Below, one piece after another: positions 7,684-15,884 of a DNA stretch of 64,000 nt. The notes under the pieces were generated by a model. That model made no database searches. It was not told the origin of the DNA and saw only the letters and a program-made list of their open reading frames with translations. The stretch comes from Candidatus Saccharimonadota bacterium (GTDB lineage: Bacteria; Patescibacteriota; Saccharimonadia; Saccharimonadales; Saccharimonadaceae), in NCBI GenBank assembly GCA_017459705.1, contig JAFUCJ010000008.1:1-64000 (forward strand), in the 5' to 3' direction. Every line of letters begins with the position of its first letter. The stretch's first letter is position 1. Both the position numbers and the translations under genes were made by a program.

Positions 7684-8559
7684 ATGGAGAAACTACATAC
7701 CCCAGTATTATTATCCGAAGTCTTAGCAGGACTCCGTCCACAAGCAGGTGAGTCATATTTAGATCTCACTGCGGGTTACGGTGGTCATGCTGAAAAAATT
7801 TTGGATGTAACACGGAATTATAAAGATTCAGTCTTGGTGGATCGTGATGAATTTGCTGCCGGTTATTTAGCGCAGAAGTTTCAGGGCACGCCCCCCACGA
7901 TTATAAACACAGATTTTTATAGTGCGGTGCTACAGCTTTTACAGTGTGGAAGGACTTTTGATATGATACTTGCGGATTTTGGAGTTTCTTCGTTGCAACT
8001 GGACCGACCAGACCGTGGTTTTTCATTCCGCGAATCTGGCCCGCTAGATATGCGCATGGACCGACGTCAAACATTGACAGCAAGTGACATTGTGAATCAT
8101 TACAACGCTAGGGACCTTGCCGAGATTTTCGTGAAGTACGGAGAAGAGACTCCCGGTCGCGCGAAAATGCTCGCCACGGAAATCATCTCTCACCGTCCCG
8201 TCACGGATACGAAGCAGCTTGCTGATATTATCGCGAGGAAGTCGAAACATAGTCGGACCCATCCCGCCACTAGGATTTTCCAGGCCATCCGTATTGCCGT
8301 CAATGACGAACTCGGGATTATCGAGCGCACTCTGTCGCTACTTCCCAGGCTCATGAATCCGGGCGGACGACTCGCGATTATTACTTTTCATAGTCTCGAA
8401 GATCGTCTCGTCAAAGATTTCATGAGGGCCGCATCGAGCTTCGGCGAGGAATCGGCTCTTGCCATCGAGACCAAAAAACCCATTGTTGCAACACCTGCGG
8501 AGTTAGTTATCAACCCGCGCGCGCGTAGTAGCAAACTGCGAGTTGCTGTGCGGAATTGA
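7684..8559 (+). CDS. rsmH: 16S rRNA m4C1402 methyltransferase RsmH (MraW)
   Basis: 291 aa. It methylates N4 of C1402 in 16S rRNA and is often the first gene of the dcw cluster. The start at 7684 (MEKLHTPVLLSEVL) is canonical. An in-frame upstream ATG would lie before the -10 box TATAAT at 7672-7677, so a leaderless mRNA is likely. Visible motifs are the SAM loop DLTAGYGGHA (about residues 27-36), ADFGVSSLQLD, DRGFSFR..GPLDMRMD and the C-terminal ITFHSLEDRLVKDFM. mraZ is not present upstream. The first 300 bases use less C/G at third positions than the rest. Confidence 0.96.
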   Translation: MEKLHTPVLLSEVLAGLRPQAGESYLDLTAGYGGHAEKILDVTRNYKDSVLVDRDEFAAGYLAQKFQGTPPTIINTDFYSAVLQLLQCGRTFDMILADFGVSSLQLDRPDRGFSFRESGPLDMRMDRRQTLTASDIVNHYNARDLAEIFVKYGEETPGRAKMLATEIISHRPVTDTKQLADIIARKSKHSRTHPATRIFQAIRIAVNDELGIIERTLSLLPRLMNPGGRLAIITFHSLEDRLVKDFMRAASSFGEESALAIETKKPIVATPAELVINPRARSSKLRVAVRN

Positions 8560-8593
8560 TAAAATAAAAACAACAAACAAAAAGGAGGCAAAT

Positions 8594-8659
8594 ATGCCAA
8601 AACAAATATTAGTTGCTAACAAATCACGCAAGCAGACCATCAAAGTCAACTTCCGTTAA
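8594..8659 (+). CDS. Micro-ORF 3, 21-aa basic peptide between rsmH and ftsL
   Basis: AAAAAGGAGGCAAAT precedes the ATG at 8594, the strongest ribosome binding site in this operon. The peptide is MPKQILVANKSRKQTIKVNFR. The same frame after the TAA continues with plausible basic residues (GIAKAVRLALGKRKRKP) to a TGA at 8726, so this could also be a small protein cut by a stop. A leader-peptide role for the downstream structured region is possible. No homologue is recognised. Confidence 0.45.
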   Translation: MPKQILVANKSRKQTIKVNFR

Positions 8660-8951
8660 GGAATAGCAAAAGCCGTTCGGTTGGCCCTCGGCAAGCGTAA
8701 GCGAAAACCAACCTTGTATGTATGACCCTGGTGGGGATCCCACAGTATCCCCACCGCCAAGGATAAAACTGCGATATGGACCATACGGTCCACCAAATGG
8801 AGTTTTTGTTGAAGGGTGTGGAGTGTATGACCTTCCCGGGGCAACATTCGCGAGTTACTTATAGCTCTGCTCGCAATGACCCCGGACTATGGAATCCGAC
8901 AACAAACAACAATAAATAATAATCAAGAAAACAAAAACAAAGCGAGGAAAA
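8660..8951 (+). other. Structured untranslated stretch before ftsL
   Basis: The 292-base gap inside the operon holds several hairpins: GGTTGG...CCAACC (8679-8713), GGTGGGGA...TCCCCACC (about 8731-8757), TGGACC/GGTCCA (about 8777-8792). The 8-mer GTATGACC occurs twice (8719-8726 and 8824-8831), with AATGACCCC near 8875. It ends in an A-rich stretch and GCGAGGAAAA before the ftsL ATG. It looks like an intra-operon regulatory RNA, but no known class is recognised. Confidence 0.4.
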
Positions 8952-9305
8952 ATGTTAACTAATACGACTTATGTGTCCAGGAGAGAAACCGCCTTTGCTG
9001 GCAGCTTCGCCCGTGGTCGCAACACCGTCCGCCATACTAAACGTAGCTTAGGCTCAATTTCACAAATCGTCATTATCAGTTTAATTACGCTCATCTTCGG
9101 CCTAATCTATGTCGCCGAAGGTACCAAAGCCACCTCGTTTGACTATGAAATCTCCGCTGTCGAGTCTGAAATCTCCGAAATGACTGCTCGCCGTGACGAC
9201 CTCGCCGTCGAAAAAGCCCGCCTCACTTCCGTCGCCGCCGCCAAATCTAGCACAGTTGCTATGAACATGGAAGACGCCACCGCAACTGGCTACGCCACAG
9301 AATAG
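8952..9305 (+). CDS. ftsL: FtsL/DivIC-like division protein
   Basis: 117 aa with a basic cytoplasmic N-terminus, one membrane helix (IVIISLITLIFGLIYV, about residues 39-55) and an extracytoplasmic heptad-like coiled coil (about 65-95). Size, topology and position between rsmH and ftsI match FtsL, which bridges FtsQ/FtsB to FtsW-FtsI. Sequence conservation in FtsL is low, so the call rests on topology and location. GCGAGGAAAA upstream is the ribosome binding site. Confidence 0.75.
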   Translation: MLTNTTYVSRRETAFAGSFARGRNTVRHTKRSLGSISQIVIISLITLIFGLIYVAEGTKATSFDYEISAVESEISEMTARRDDLAVEKARLTSVAAAKSSTVAMNMEDATATGYATE

Positions 9306-9321
9306 TGATATAATAATATAT

Positions 9322-11118
9322 ATGCCTCGCATTAGGATACTAAAATACATTACCCTCGGCCTGCTCGGCATTATTGCCGTGCGGCTGTTTTTTATCCAAA
9401 TCATCGAGCACGACGCTTGGGTGGCAAAGGCGAGCGAGCAGCACACTATGCTCGAAACCATCACGGCGAAGCGCGGCGAGATTTACATGATGGATCATGG
9501 CGAGCCGGTGGCGGTGGTCATGAACCAGACCACCTACCAGGTCATCATCGATCCGGCCATCACCCCTCGCGACAAGCTTCAATCCACCCTTGACAAATAC
9601 GCAAAAGATTATATAACTGCAAACCTTGATGAAGTTTATGCTATCGAGGGGCTTCGTTACTACGTTGTCGCCAAAAACGTCCCGTATTCCGCCGCCACCA
9701 AAATCGCTGCCGAGGGGCTTAGTAGTGTCTGGTTGAAAGAAGGCAACAGTCGTGTTTACCCCGAAGGCGAAATGGCCTCCACGGTTCTCGGTTTTGTCAA
9801 TGCCGACGGTCTCGGGCAGTACGGCGTCGAAGGCTCGCTTAATCACATCCTGACCGGCAAAGATGGGCTACTCAGAACCATCTCCGACGTCAACAACGTC
9901 GCTCTCTCTATCGGCGACGACAACGTCAAGATTCCCGCCGAGGATGGACAGAGCGTTGTCTTATCTATTGACCGCGGCCTCGAAAAAGGCACCGAGGAAC
10001 GCATCGCCGCCGCTCTTGAACATAGCGAGGCTACCAACGCGGCAGTTCTCATCATGAATCCAAATACCGGCGAAGTCGTCGCGATGACCGCCTTGCCAAA
10101 TTACGACCCTGCCCACTACGGCAACGTCAAAGACGCCTCGGCCTATATCAATCAAGTCACCGAGGTTCCATACGAACCTGCCTCGATTTGCAAAAACTTC
10201 GCCTACTCCGCCGCTATCAACGAGGGTAAAATGACTCCCGACACCACCTATTTCAACGAACATTACGTCTATGTCGACGGGTGGAAAATCGACAACGCCC
10301 AGATGAATAGTTTTCTCTACGGCGAAATCGACATGCGTACGGCGCTCTACTGGTCACTCAACTCTGGCTCGATTCAGGCGTTAAAGTTTCTTGGCGACGA
10401 CCCAGCAAGTATCAATCAAAAGGGGAGGGAATTACTTTTCGACTATTATTACAATAAGTTCCAGTTAGGACACAACACAGGTATCGAGCTCATCGAAGCT
10501 GAGGGCTTCATACCCGACCCCAACGAGGGCTGGGGTCGCGACTCAACCTATGCCAACATGACTTTCGGGCAAAATCTCGGTATCACTATGATTCAGACCG
10601 CACGGGCTTTCTCCGCAGTAGTCAACGGCGGCTACCTTTATACCCCCACGGTCGTGAAAGGTGTCTTAAAGGACGGCGAAATCGTCGCATTGGATACTGC
10701 ACCGACGGGTGACGCCGCTTGGGGGACCCCCACGTCAGCGCGAGTGGGGGAAGATGCGGCGGCAGGACCCGTCGGCGAGCGTATCTTGACTGAGCAGACT
10801 TCCGCCACTATGCGTTCTATGCTCATCAATAACCGCGATTATAAGGTTCGCGCCGGTATCGACCGTTTTGGCTATGCCGTCGGCGGCAAATCTGGTACCG
10901 CTCAGGTCGTGAGAGGTGGCGCCTACGACGATACTTTTGCGGAGTTAGTCGGTTCTTACATGGGCTTCGTCGGTCCTGCCGGTGAATTGCCGCGCTATGT
11001 TGTCATGGTCAAGATGTGGGGCGAAGGCAAAAGCGTCGGCTCTGGCGACGCCATGGATCTCTTCGATTCATTGCAAAATTATCTCATCGACTACTACAAG
11101 ATTAAACCCAATCTATGA
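9322..11118 (+). CDS. ftsI: Penicillin-binding protein FtsI (septal transpeptidase)
   Basis: 598 aa class B PBP. One N-terminal membrane helix (about residues 8-25) is followed by the dimerisation domain and a transpeptidase domain with Ser288 in SICK (SxxK), S345-L-N (SxN) and K523-S-G (KTG-type). It cross-links septal murein and works with FtsW encoded downstream. TATAAT (9309-9314) ends 7 bases before the ATG, so the mRNA should be leaderless. Residues about 461-485 (GDAAWGTPTSARVGEDAAAG) are encoded by a 74-bp palindromic repeat that also occurs twice in topA. It lies on a surface segment ahead of the KSG motif. Confidence 0.96.
   Translation: MPRIRILKYITLGLLGIIAVRLFFIQIIEHDAWVAKASEQHTMLETITAKRGEIYMMDHGEPVAVVMNQTTYQVIIDPAITPRDKLQSTLDKYAKDYITANLDEVYAIEGLRYYVVAKNVPYSAATKIAAEGLSSVWLKEGNSRVYPEGEMASTVLGFVNADGLGQYGVEGSLNHILTGKDGLLRTISDVNNVALSIGDDNVKIPAEDGQSVVLSIDRGLEKGTEERIAAALEHSEATNAAVLIMNPNTGEVVAMTALPNYDPAHYGNVKDASAYINQVTEVPYEPASICKNFAYSAAINEGKMTPDTTYFNEHYVYVDGWKIDNAQMNSFLYGEIDMRTALYWSLNSGSIQALKFLGDDPASINQKGRELLFDYYYNKFQLGHNTGIELIEAEGFIPDPNEGWGRDSTYANMTFGQNLGITMIQTARAFSAVVNGGYLYTPTVVKGVLKDGEIVALDTAPTGDAAWGTPTSARVGEDAAAGPVGERILTEQTSATMRSMLINNRDYKVRAGIDRFGYAVGGKSGTAQVVRGGAYDDTFAELVGSYMGFVGPAGELPRYVVMVKMWGEGKSVGSGDAMDLFDSLQNYLIDYYKIKPNL
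10702..10775. repeat. 74-bp palindromic element, copy 1 (inside ftsI)
   Basis: The outer arms CCGACGGGT and ACCCGTCGG are exactly complementary. Inside are GCCGC/GCGGC and CCCCCAC/GTGGGGG. The same element lies at 55836-55909 and 56796-56869 in topA. Relative to the topA copies, paired positions change together (C-G to T-A, A-T to G-C, C-G to T-A), so the fold is maintained. It is in frame and translated. Confidence 0.85.
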
Positions 11119-11130
11119 TATAATATTACT

Positions 11131-12153
11131 ATGAGCATTAATGATGAAATGTTTTATGGACTTTTGTTAGCTCTCGCCGGCTTCTTACTCTCGATGCTTC
11201 TGACCCCACTCTATACGCACTTCGCCTACAAATACCACTTCTGGAAAAAACAGAAAACCACCACCGTCGACGGCAAATCTCTCCCGATTATGTCCAAGCT
11301 CCATGCGCACAAGTTCAAGCGTGCCTTTCCTACCATGGCAGGACTCATTGGCGTCGTGGCAGTTACGGCCGTGACCTGGATTTTCAATCTTGACCGCGGG
11401 CAGACTTGGCTACCTCTGGTCGGCTTCCTCGGCGGTTCATTCGTCGGTGTTATTGACGACTCCATCAATATCTTTGGCTCCGGGCGCGGCGCCGCAGGGC
11501 TTCGGGGGCCGGTCAAGTTTTTTCTTATCACCATGGTCGGGCTTGCCCTTGGCTGGTTCTTTGCCTTCAAACTTGGCTGGACATCCATTTTGATTCCGTT
11601 CGTTGGCAATATCGAAATCGGCATCGTCCCCATGATTCTAGTTTTTGCCTTTGCCGTGGTGGCCACCAGTAATGCCGTCAACATTACGGACGGCCTCGAT
11701 GGTCTATCTGGTGGGCTCGCCATGTTGGCGTACGGTGCCTTTGGCGTAATCGCGATGTTCCAGGGCAACGTCTTACTCTTTGGTTTCTGTATGACGGTCG
11801 TCGGCTGGCTACTTAGTTATATTTGGTTCAACGTGCCGCCCGCGCGTTTCATGATGGGGGACACCGGCTCATTTGCCCTCGGTGCCGGGCTCGGCGTTGT
11901 CGCTATGATGACGAACTCCTTCTTACTTTTGCCGGTCATAGGCCTCATGTTCGTCGTTGAGACGGGTTCTTCACTCATTCAACTCATATCCAAAAAGTTC
12001 TTCGGTAGAAAAGTCTTCATCTCCGCTCCGCTTCATCATCACCTCGAAGCCAAAGGTTGGGGCGAAGCCAAAATCGTCATGCGCTTTTGGATTATGGCCG
12101 GCGTTTGCGCATTACTTGGTGTATTCCTAGCGGCGGTCGGGGGTGCACTATAA
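11131..12153 (+). CDS. mraY: Phospho-MurNAc-pentapeptide translocase MraY
   Basis: 340 aa with about ten membrane helices. It transfers phospho-MurNAc-pentapeptide to undecaprenyl phosphate, making lipid I at the inner face of the membrane. Signature segments are GGSFVGVIDDSINIF, NAVNITDGLDGLSGG (catalytic Asp region), FMMGDTGSFALGAGLG and APLHHHLEAKGW (HHH motif). TATAAT (11119-11124), 6 bases before the ATG, overlaps the ftsI 3' end, giving this gene its own leaderless promoter. Confidence 0.97.
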   Translation: MSINDEMFYGLLLALAGFLLSMLLTPLYTHFAYKYHFWKKQKTTTVDGKSLPIMSKLHAHKFKRAFPTMAGLIGVVAVTAVTWIFNLDRGQTWLPLVGFLGGSFVGVIDDSINIFGSGRGAAGLRGPVKFFLITMVGLALGWFFAFKLGWTSILIPFVGNIEIGIVPMILVFAFAVVATSNAVNITDGLDGLSGGLAMLAYGAFGVIAMFQGNVLLFGFCMTVVGWLLSYIWFNVPPARFMMGDTGSFALGAGLGVVAMMTNSFLLLPVIGLMFVVETGSSLIQLISKKFFGRKVFISAPLHHHLEAKGWGEAKIVMRFWIMAGVCALLGVFLAAVGGAL

Positions 12154-12154
12154 C

Positions 12155-13378
12155 ATGCGCAAACACAAATCCGATCTCATTATCCTTTTCACCACCCTCG
12201 GACTGATGGCACTCGGCCTCATCGTGATTTACGCTATTGGCCCGATGCGCGCCAATGTCCTCAATTCTACTTACGGTAGTAATTACGGCGCCAATGATTT
12301 TTTTATTGGCCAACTTCGCTCAGTAGCCATTTCGACGGTCGCATTTTTCTTGGCGTTCAAGGTAATTCCGTATCGACTCCTGCGACGTTTTGCTAAGCCC
12401 ATCATGATTTTTGCCCTTGCGCTCTCGGCGCTTCTCTGGGTCTTGGCCGCGGTCGGCTCTTCGCTAGCCAAATGCGAACTCGGCGAATGTCGTTGGTATA
12501 ATCTCGGGCCTATCAGTTTTCAACCTGCCGAATTCCTCAAACTTGCCCTAGTGATTTATCTTGCCGATTTTCTTGCCCGCAAGAAAGAAGAGGGGACTAT
12601 TGGCCGGCTTCGCGAGTTCTGGCTACCTTTTGGTCTCGTTTGTGGCGCTTCGCTTGCTCTTGTAGTGGTGGCGCAGGGCGACCTCGGTACCGGCGTTACA
12701 CTCGTCGCTATTATTTTTGCGATGTTGCTCGTGTCGGGAATATCGCTTTGGCAATTTCTTATCGTCTTTTTCGCGGTGATTATCATCGCTGTCGGCGCCG
12801 TCCGTATGTCTAGCCACCGCATGCAACGCGTTGATGCTTGGGTCGCAACGCTGACGGGCGGCGAAAGCTCCGACTCTACTTATCATATCGAGAACGCCAT
12901 GCTCGCCATCGGTACTGGTGGACTTACTGGCGTGGGCATTGGCAATTCCGTCCAGGCTACCGGCTACCTCCCGGAATCTATCAATGATTCGGTTTTTGCT
13001 ATTATGGGCGAGACCTTTGGTTTCGTCGGTCTTTTTCTCATTCTGGCGGTTTTCGGGGCGATGTTGATGCGTTTGTTGCGAGTTGCAGGCCATACCAGCC
13101 CACCCGATGAGCGTTTTGCAGTAGTGGGAGTTTTCGCCTGGGTTCTGGCCGGTGTCGTCGTCAATATTATGGCCATGACGAGCCTTGTGCCAGTCACCGG
13201 CATTACCTTGCCGCTCCTATCTTACGGCGGTACGAGTATGTTATTTATTGCTTACGCATTAGGTCTCACTTTACAAATTTCGTGTTATACTAGTAGAGAG
13301 GAAGTAAAAAATGAAGATATTGGTAGTCGGGGGCGGCTCAGGGGGGCACATTACGCCAGCCGTCGCCGTAGTGCGTGA
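12155..13378 (+). CDS. ftsW: SEDS glycosyltransferase FtsW
   Basis: 407 aa with ten membrane helices. It polymerises lipid II at the septum together with FtsI. Family segments include YNLGPISFQPAEFLKLALVIYLADFLA, GDLGTGVTLVAIIFAML, NDSVFAIMGETFGFVG and LPLLSYGGTSMLF. The ATG at 12155 begins one base after the mraY stop; an in-frame GTG at 12143 is less likely. The last 22 codons overlap the start of murG by 68 bases, so the hydrophilic FtsW tail is constrained by the murG reading frame. Confidence 0.95.
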   Translation: MRKHKSDLIILFTTLGLMALGLIVIYAIGPMRANVLNSTYGSNYGANDFFIGQLRSVAISTVAFFLAFKVIPYRLLRRFAKPIMIFALALSALLWVLAAVGSSLAKCELGECRWYNLGPISFQPAEFLKLALVIYLADFLARKKEEGTIGRLREFWLPFGLVCGASLALVVVAQGDLGTGVTLVAIIFAMLLVSGISLWQFLIVFFAVIIIAVGAVRMSSHRMQRVDAWVATLTGGESSDSTYHIENAMLAIGTGGLTGVGIGNSVQATGYLPESINDSVFAIMGETFGFVGLFLILAVFGAMLMRLLRVAGHTSPPDERFAVVGVFAWVLAGVVVNIMAMTSLVPVTGITLPLLSYGGTSMLFIAYALGLTLQISCYTSREEVKNEDIGSRGRLRGAHYASRRRSA

Positions 13379-14537
13379 AATATTAGAGCAGAGGCCTCGT
13401 GCGAAGGTCGAGTTTTGGACTGACCGCAAATATTACAGCAACGTCACCAAACTCACCACCGAACTCGGTGTCTCCTGGGCGGATTCCCGTGAGGACCGCC
13501 GCGGCTCGTTTGTTCGTGTTCGCAAACTTCCTGCCGGGAAGTTCCATCGCTACGCTGGGTGGAAGTTCACCGATTACTTCACGCGTTTTCAAGTCACTTT
13601 TCGTGATATTATTATTGGCAACATCTGTGGTTTTTGCGGTTTCATTGCCGGACTTGCTACGACCTTTGTGCGACTTCTCCCGAAATCTTCGCGACCCGAC
13701 GTAATTTTCTTGAAGGGCGGCTTCGTCGGTTTGCCAGTTGGTCTAGTGGCACGTTTGTTTAAGATTCCGTACCTCATTCATGAATCCGATACCGTAGCCG
13801 GTCTTGCCAACCGCCTACTTATGAAGCATGCTCATACGGTAGCTTTCGGTATGCCGCTATCCGACGAAGTGCTTGCATCGCATCCTAATTATGTCTGGAC
13901 TGGCACACCGGTCGGCCCCGAGTACCGTCCAGTCACTGAGTCGCGTAAGCGTGCACTCAAAAAAGCCTTTTCCTTTAACGAAAATAAGCCGCTCGTAGTG
14001 ATTACTGGCGGCTCTCAGGGTGCCGAGAATCTCAACCTTGCTGTCCGCGATATTTTGCCTGAACTTCTCAAAATCGCATCCGTCGGACTCGTCGCCGGGC
14101 GTCGTCATTACGAGGATATGGTCGATCTCAAAAAATACGAAAACTGGGATCACGCTTCGCTCGAATCCAACTTTCGCATGTGGGAGTTCAATACGGCCAT
14201 GAATGAACTCATGGGCGCCGCTGATGTCGTCGTGTCGCGTGCTGGGGCCACCACCATCGCCGAGCTAGCACGCCTCGAAAAGCCAGTTATCGTCGTGCCG
14301 TTTGAGTTTCTTCCTGGTAGTCACCAAGTCAAGAATGCCGAGCGCCTTGCTGCTTCTGGCGCAGTTGTCATGCTAAAAGACGCCGATATGATGCAAGACA
14401 CCACGAAGTTGCTAGACGAGATTCGTCATCTTATCCGCTCACCGAAGCTGTGTGCTGACCTCGCGACAAATCTATCGCACGAGGCTCGCGCCGACGCCGC
14501 GAAGAGGCTTGCGGATTTGATTTTGGAGGCCGCCTAA
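13311..14537 (+). CDS. murG: UDP-GlcNAc : lipid I transferase MurG
   Basis: 408 aa GT-B enzyme that makes lipid II. N-terminal GGGSGGHITPA is the lipid-binding glycine loop, HESDTVAGLANRLL is a family segment, and the C-domain has GGSQGAENLN, SRAGATTIAELA and VPFEFLPGSHQVKNAERL. AGAGAGGAAG upstream of the ATG is the ribosome binding site, inside ftsW. A segment of about 40 residues (near 85-125) longer than in classical MurG adds a hydrophobic helix (DIIIGNICGFCGFIAGL). Confidence 0.95.
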   Translation: MKILVVGGGSGGHITPAVAVVREILEQRPRAKVEFWTDRKYYSNVTKLTTELGVSWADSREDRRGSFVRVRKLPAGKFHRYAGWKFTDYFTRFQVTFRDIIIGNICGFCGFIAGLATTFVRLLPKSSRPDVIFLKGGFVGLPVGLVARLFKIPYLIHESDTVAGLANRLLMKHAHTVAFGMPLSDEVLASHPNYVWTGTPVGPEYRPVTESRKRALKKAFSFNENKPLVVITGGSQGAENLNLAVRDILPELLKIASVGLVAGRRHYEDMVDLKKYENWDHASLESNFRMWEFNTAMNELMGAADVVVSRAGATTIAELARLEKPVIVVPFEFLPGSHQVKNAERLAASGAVVMLKDADMMQDTTKLLDEIRHLIRSPKLCADLATNLSHEARADAAKRLADLILEAA

Positions 14538-14538
14538 T

Positions 14539-15084
14539 ATGAAAACTGGGCGGGCTATTGGGGCTGAACGTGAGCCTCTCGAAAAGGCTTCCGAGCGCAT
14601 CGAAGCTCATCGCAAGATTCGTCGTCAACAGACTCTCCGGATTGTTTTTTCTACTATTGGCATCGCATTGGTAGCGTCAGGGTTGTTTTTCGTTGGCACG
14701 TTTTTCTTTCGTGAAAGGGAATCATCGCCTACTTCCGTTTCGGTCGTAATTCCGTATGCCCCCACTATACCAGTCGAGGACCAGGACACAGGTGCCGCCG
14801 ACAAGCATCTCACTAGCCGTATGCGGGAGTACATAGGTCAGCTCGAAGCCGATCTCCGTGAACTAGGACTAGTACCAGTGAAAGCCGTCATCCCATCCGG
14901 CGCGATTCGCGAAGTCGATTTTTATCTCGAAGGCCACCCCGGCTTCGTCAAAACCACCATTGATCGCGGTTCCGGAGTTACCGCCGAGGATACCGACCGC
15001 ATGCTTCGCTACCTCGCAGGACAGGGCATCGACTCGTTTGAATATATCGACGTGCGTATCGACGGCAAAGCCTATTGGAAATAA
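14539..15084 (+). CDS. ftsQ: FtsQ/DivIB-like division protein
   Basis: 181 aa. About 35 basic cytoplasmic residues are followed by one membrane helix (about 36-56) and an extracytoplasmic domain ending FEYIDVRIDGKAYWK, which matches the conserved FtsQ C-terminal strand (yIDVR..gkayyk). It is shorter than usual FtsQ and a full POTRA domain is not obvious. It starts one base after the murG stop and is the last gene of the cluster. The call rests on location, topology and the C-terminal strand. Confidence 0.7.
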   Translation: MKTGRAIGAEREPLEKASERIEAHRKIRRQQTLRIVFSTIGIALVASGLFFVGTFFFRERESSPTSVSVVIPYAPTIPVEDQDTGAADKHLTSRMREYIGQLEADLRELGLVPVKAVIPSGAIREVDFYLEGHPGFVKTTIDRGSGVTAEDTDRMLRYLAGQGIDSFEYIDVRIDGKAYWK

Positions 15085-15145
15085 CCGTTTTTTATTCAAA
15101 AAGTCTACTCTTACTGTCCGCTGCATCGCCGACATGCCAACCCCC

Positions 15146-15362
15146 TAAACTCTTTTCAGAACCGGACTCGGAACTTTGTAAGTTTTACAAAATCTGGCAG
15201 GTGCGAGCTCCTTAGCTACGGTCATCATCTATTCCTATTTATTGCATAATGCCGCACACGAAAAGCGGGACTGCTTATTTATTACAGCAGTCCCGCTCGC
15301 ACACTGAGATTTTGGTAAAACTTACAATATCCGAATCTGGTTAATGTTCTGAAAAGCGTTTA
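15146..15362. repeat. 217-bp imperfect palindrome with nested hairpin
   Basis: The outer 17 bases (15146-15162 and 15346-15362) are complementary at 16 of 17. Complementarity continues inward (TTGTAAGTTTTAC with GTAAAACTTACAA; CAAAATCT with AGATTTTG; GTGCGAG with CTCGCAC-like) to about 15211/15298. The centre holds a perfect 12-bp hairpin (15264-15275 with 15286-15297). There is no T-run, so it is not an ordinary terminator. It lies between the dcw cluster and the prophage. Confidence 0.75.
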
Positions 15363-15826
15363 GAGGTTAGCATGCTCGCCAGAGTCCAGCTGAGAAAAAT
15401 TGTAGCGGGTGACACCCCAGAAAGGGAACTGTTCGGTTTTTGTTCGGGTACATTTCATGCTCTTTTTGTTCGGTTTTTGTTCGGTAAAAAAAACGAACAA
15501 AAAAACAATCAAGCGCCTAAGTTTCTTCCGTCCGCAGGGAAAAACGCAAAAATAGGGAAATACAAGGGAAATGTGAAAAATCTCAAAAACCCGCCAAAAA
15601 TCCCAAAAATCCGGCCTCCGGACCGCCCGCCGCCCAGGCTCGCCACCAGTCAACATCCTAAATACTTAAAAATCCAACCCACACCTCGAGCCGCTAGATT
15701 ACATTTAGAGGTCGTCAGTCTATGCGTTGCGGGGTCGGTAAAACACAGAACCCCCACAATTCCCCTTACTTAACAGAGTTTTTCACCTTGTAGCCGGATG
15801 ACTTTGTCTCCCGCCATACGGACCTG
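15363..15826. other. Gene-free stretch left of the prophage
   Basis: No frame here has a ribosome binding site or recognisable product. It contains GTTCGGTTTTTGTTCGG at 15431-15447 and again (plus T) at 15468-15485; an identical 18-mer lies at 20995-21012, just right of the prophage. The second copy forms a hairpin with CGAACAAAAA near 15496. A 17-base motif at 15383-15399 is identical to 109-125. The rest is A-rich, then GC-rich (15600-15720). Confidence 0.5.
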
Positions 15827-15858
15827 TAATGACGTAAAATCTATATTGTGCGACATTA
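15827..15858 (+). repeat. Left attachment-like site (dif-like)
   Basis: 32 bases: TAATGACG, A-rich segment, TCTATATTGT, G, CGACATTA. The ends are near-inverted (TAATGaCG / CGACATTA). Read as 11-6-11 the centre is TCTATA and the right arm TTGTGCGACAT. It lies 26 bases before the rep start and matches the right site except in the left arm, as expected for hybrid Xer sites. Confidence 0.7.
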
Positions 15859-15884
15859 AGGCTATATATAAAAGAAAGGTATTT

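Noticed and set aside
8660-8728. Stop-codon readthrough extending the 21-aa peptide
   Set aside because: The stop is TAA and there is no recoding signal; all other genes use standard code. Kept only as a possible remnant.
15372-15773. Open frame of 133 codons left of the prophage
   Set aside because: Low-complexity Lys/Pro composition from A-rich repeats, no ribosome site, crosses the GTTCG hairpin.
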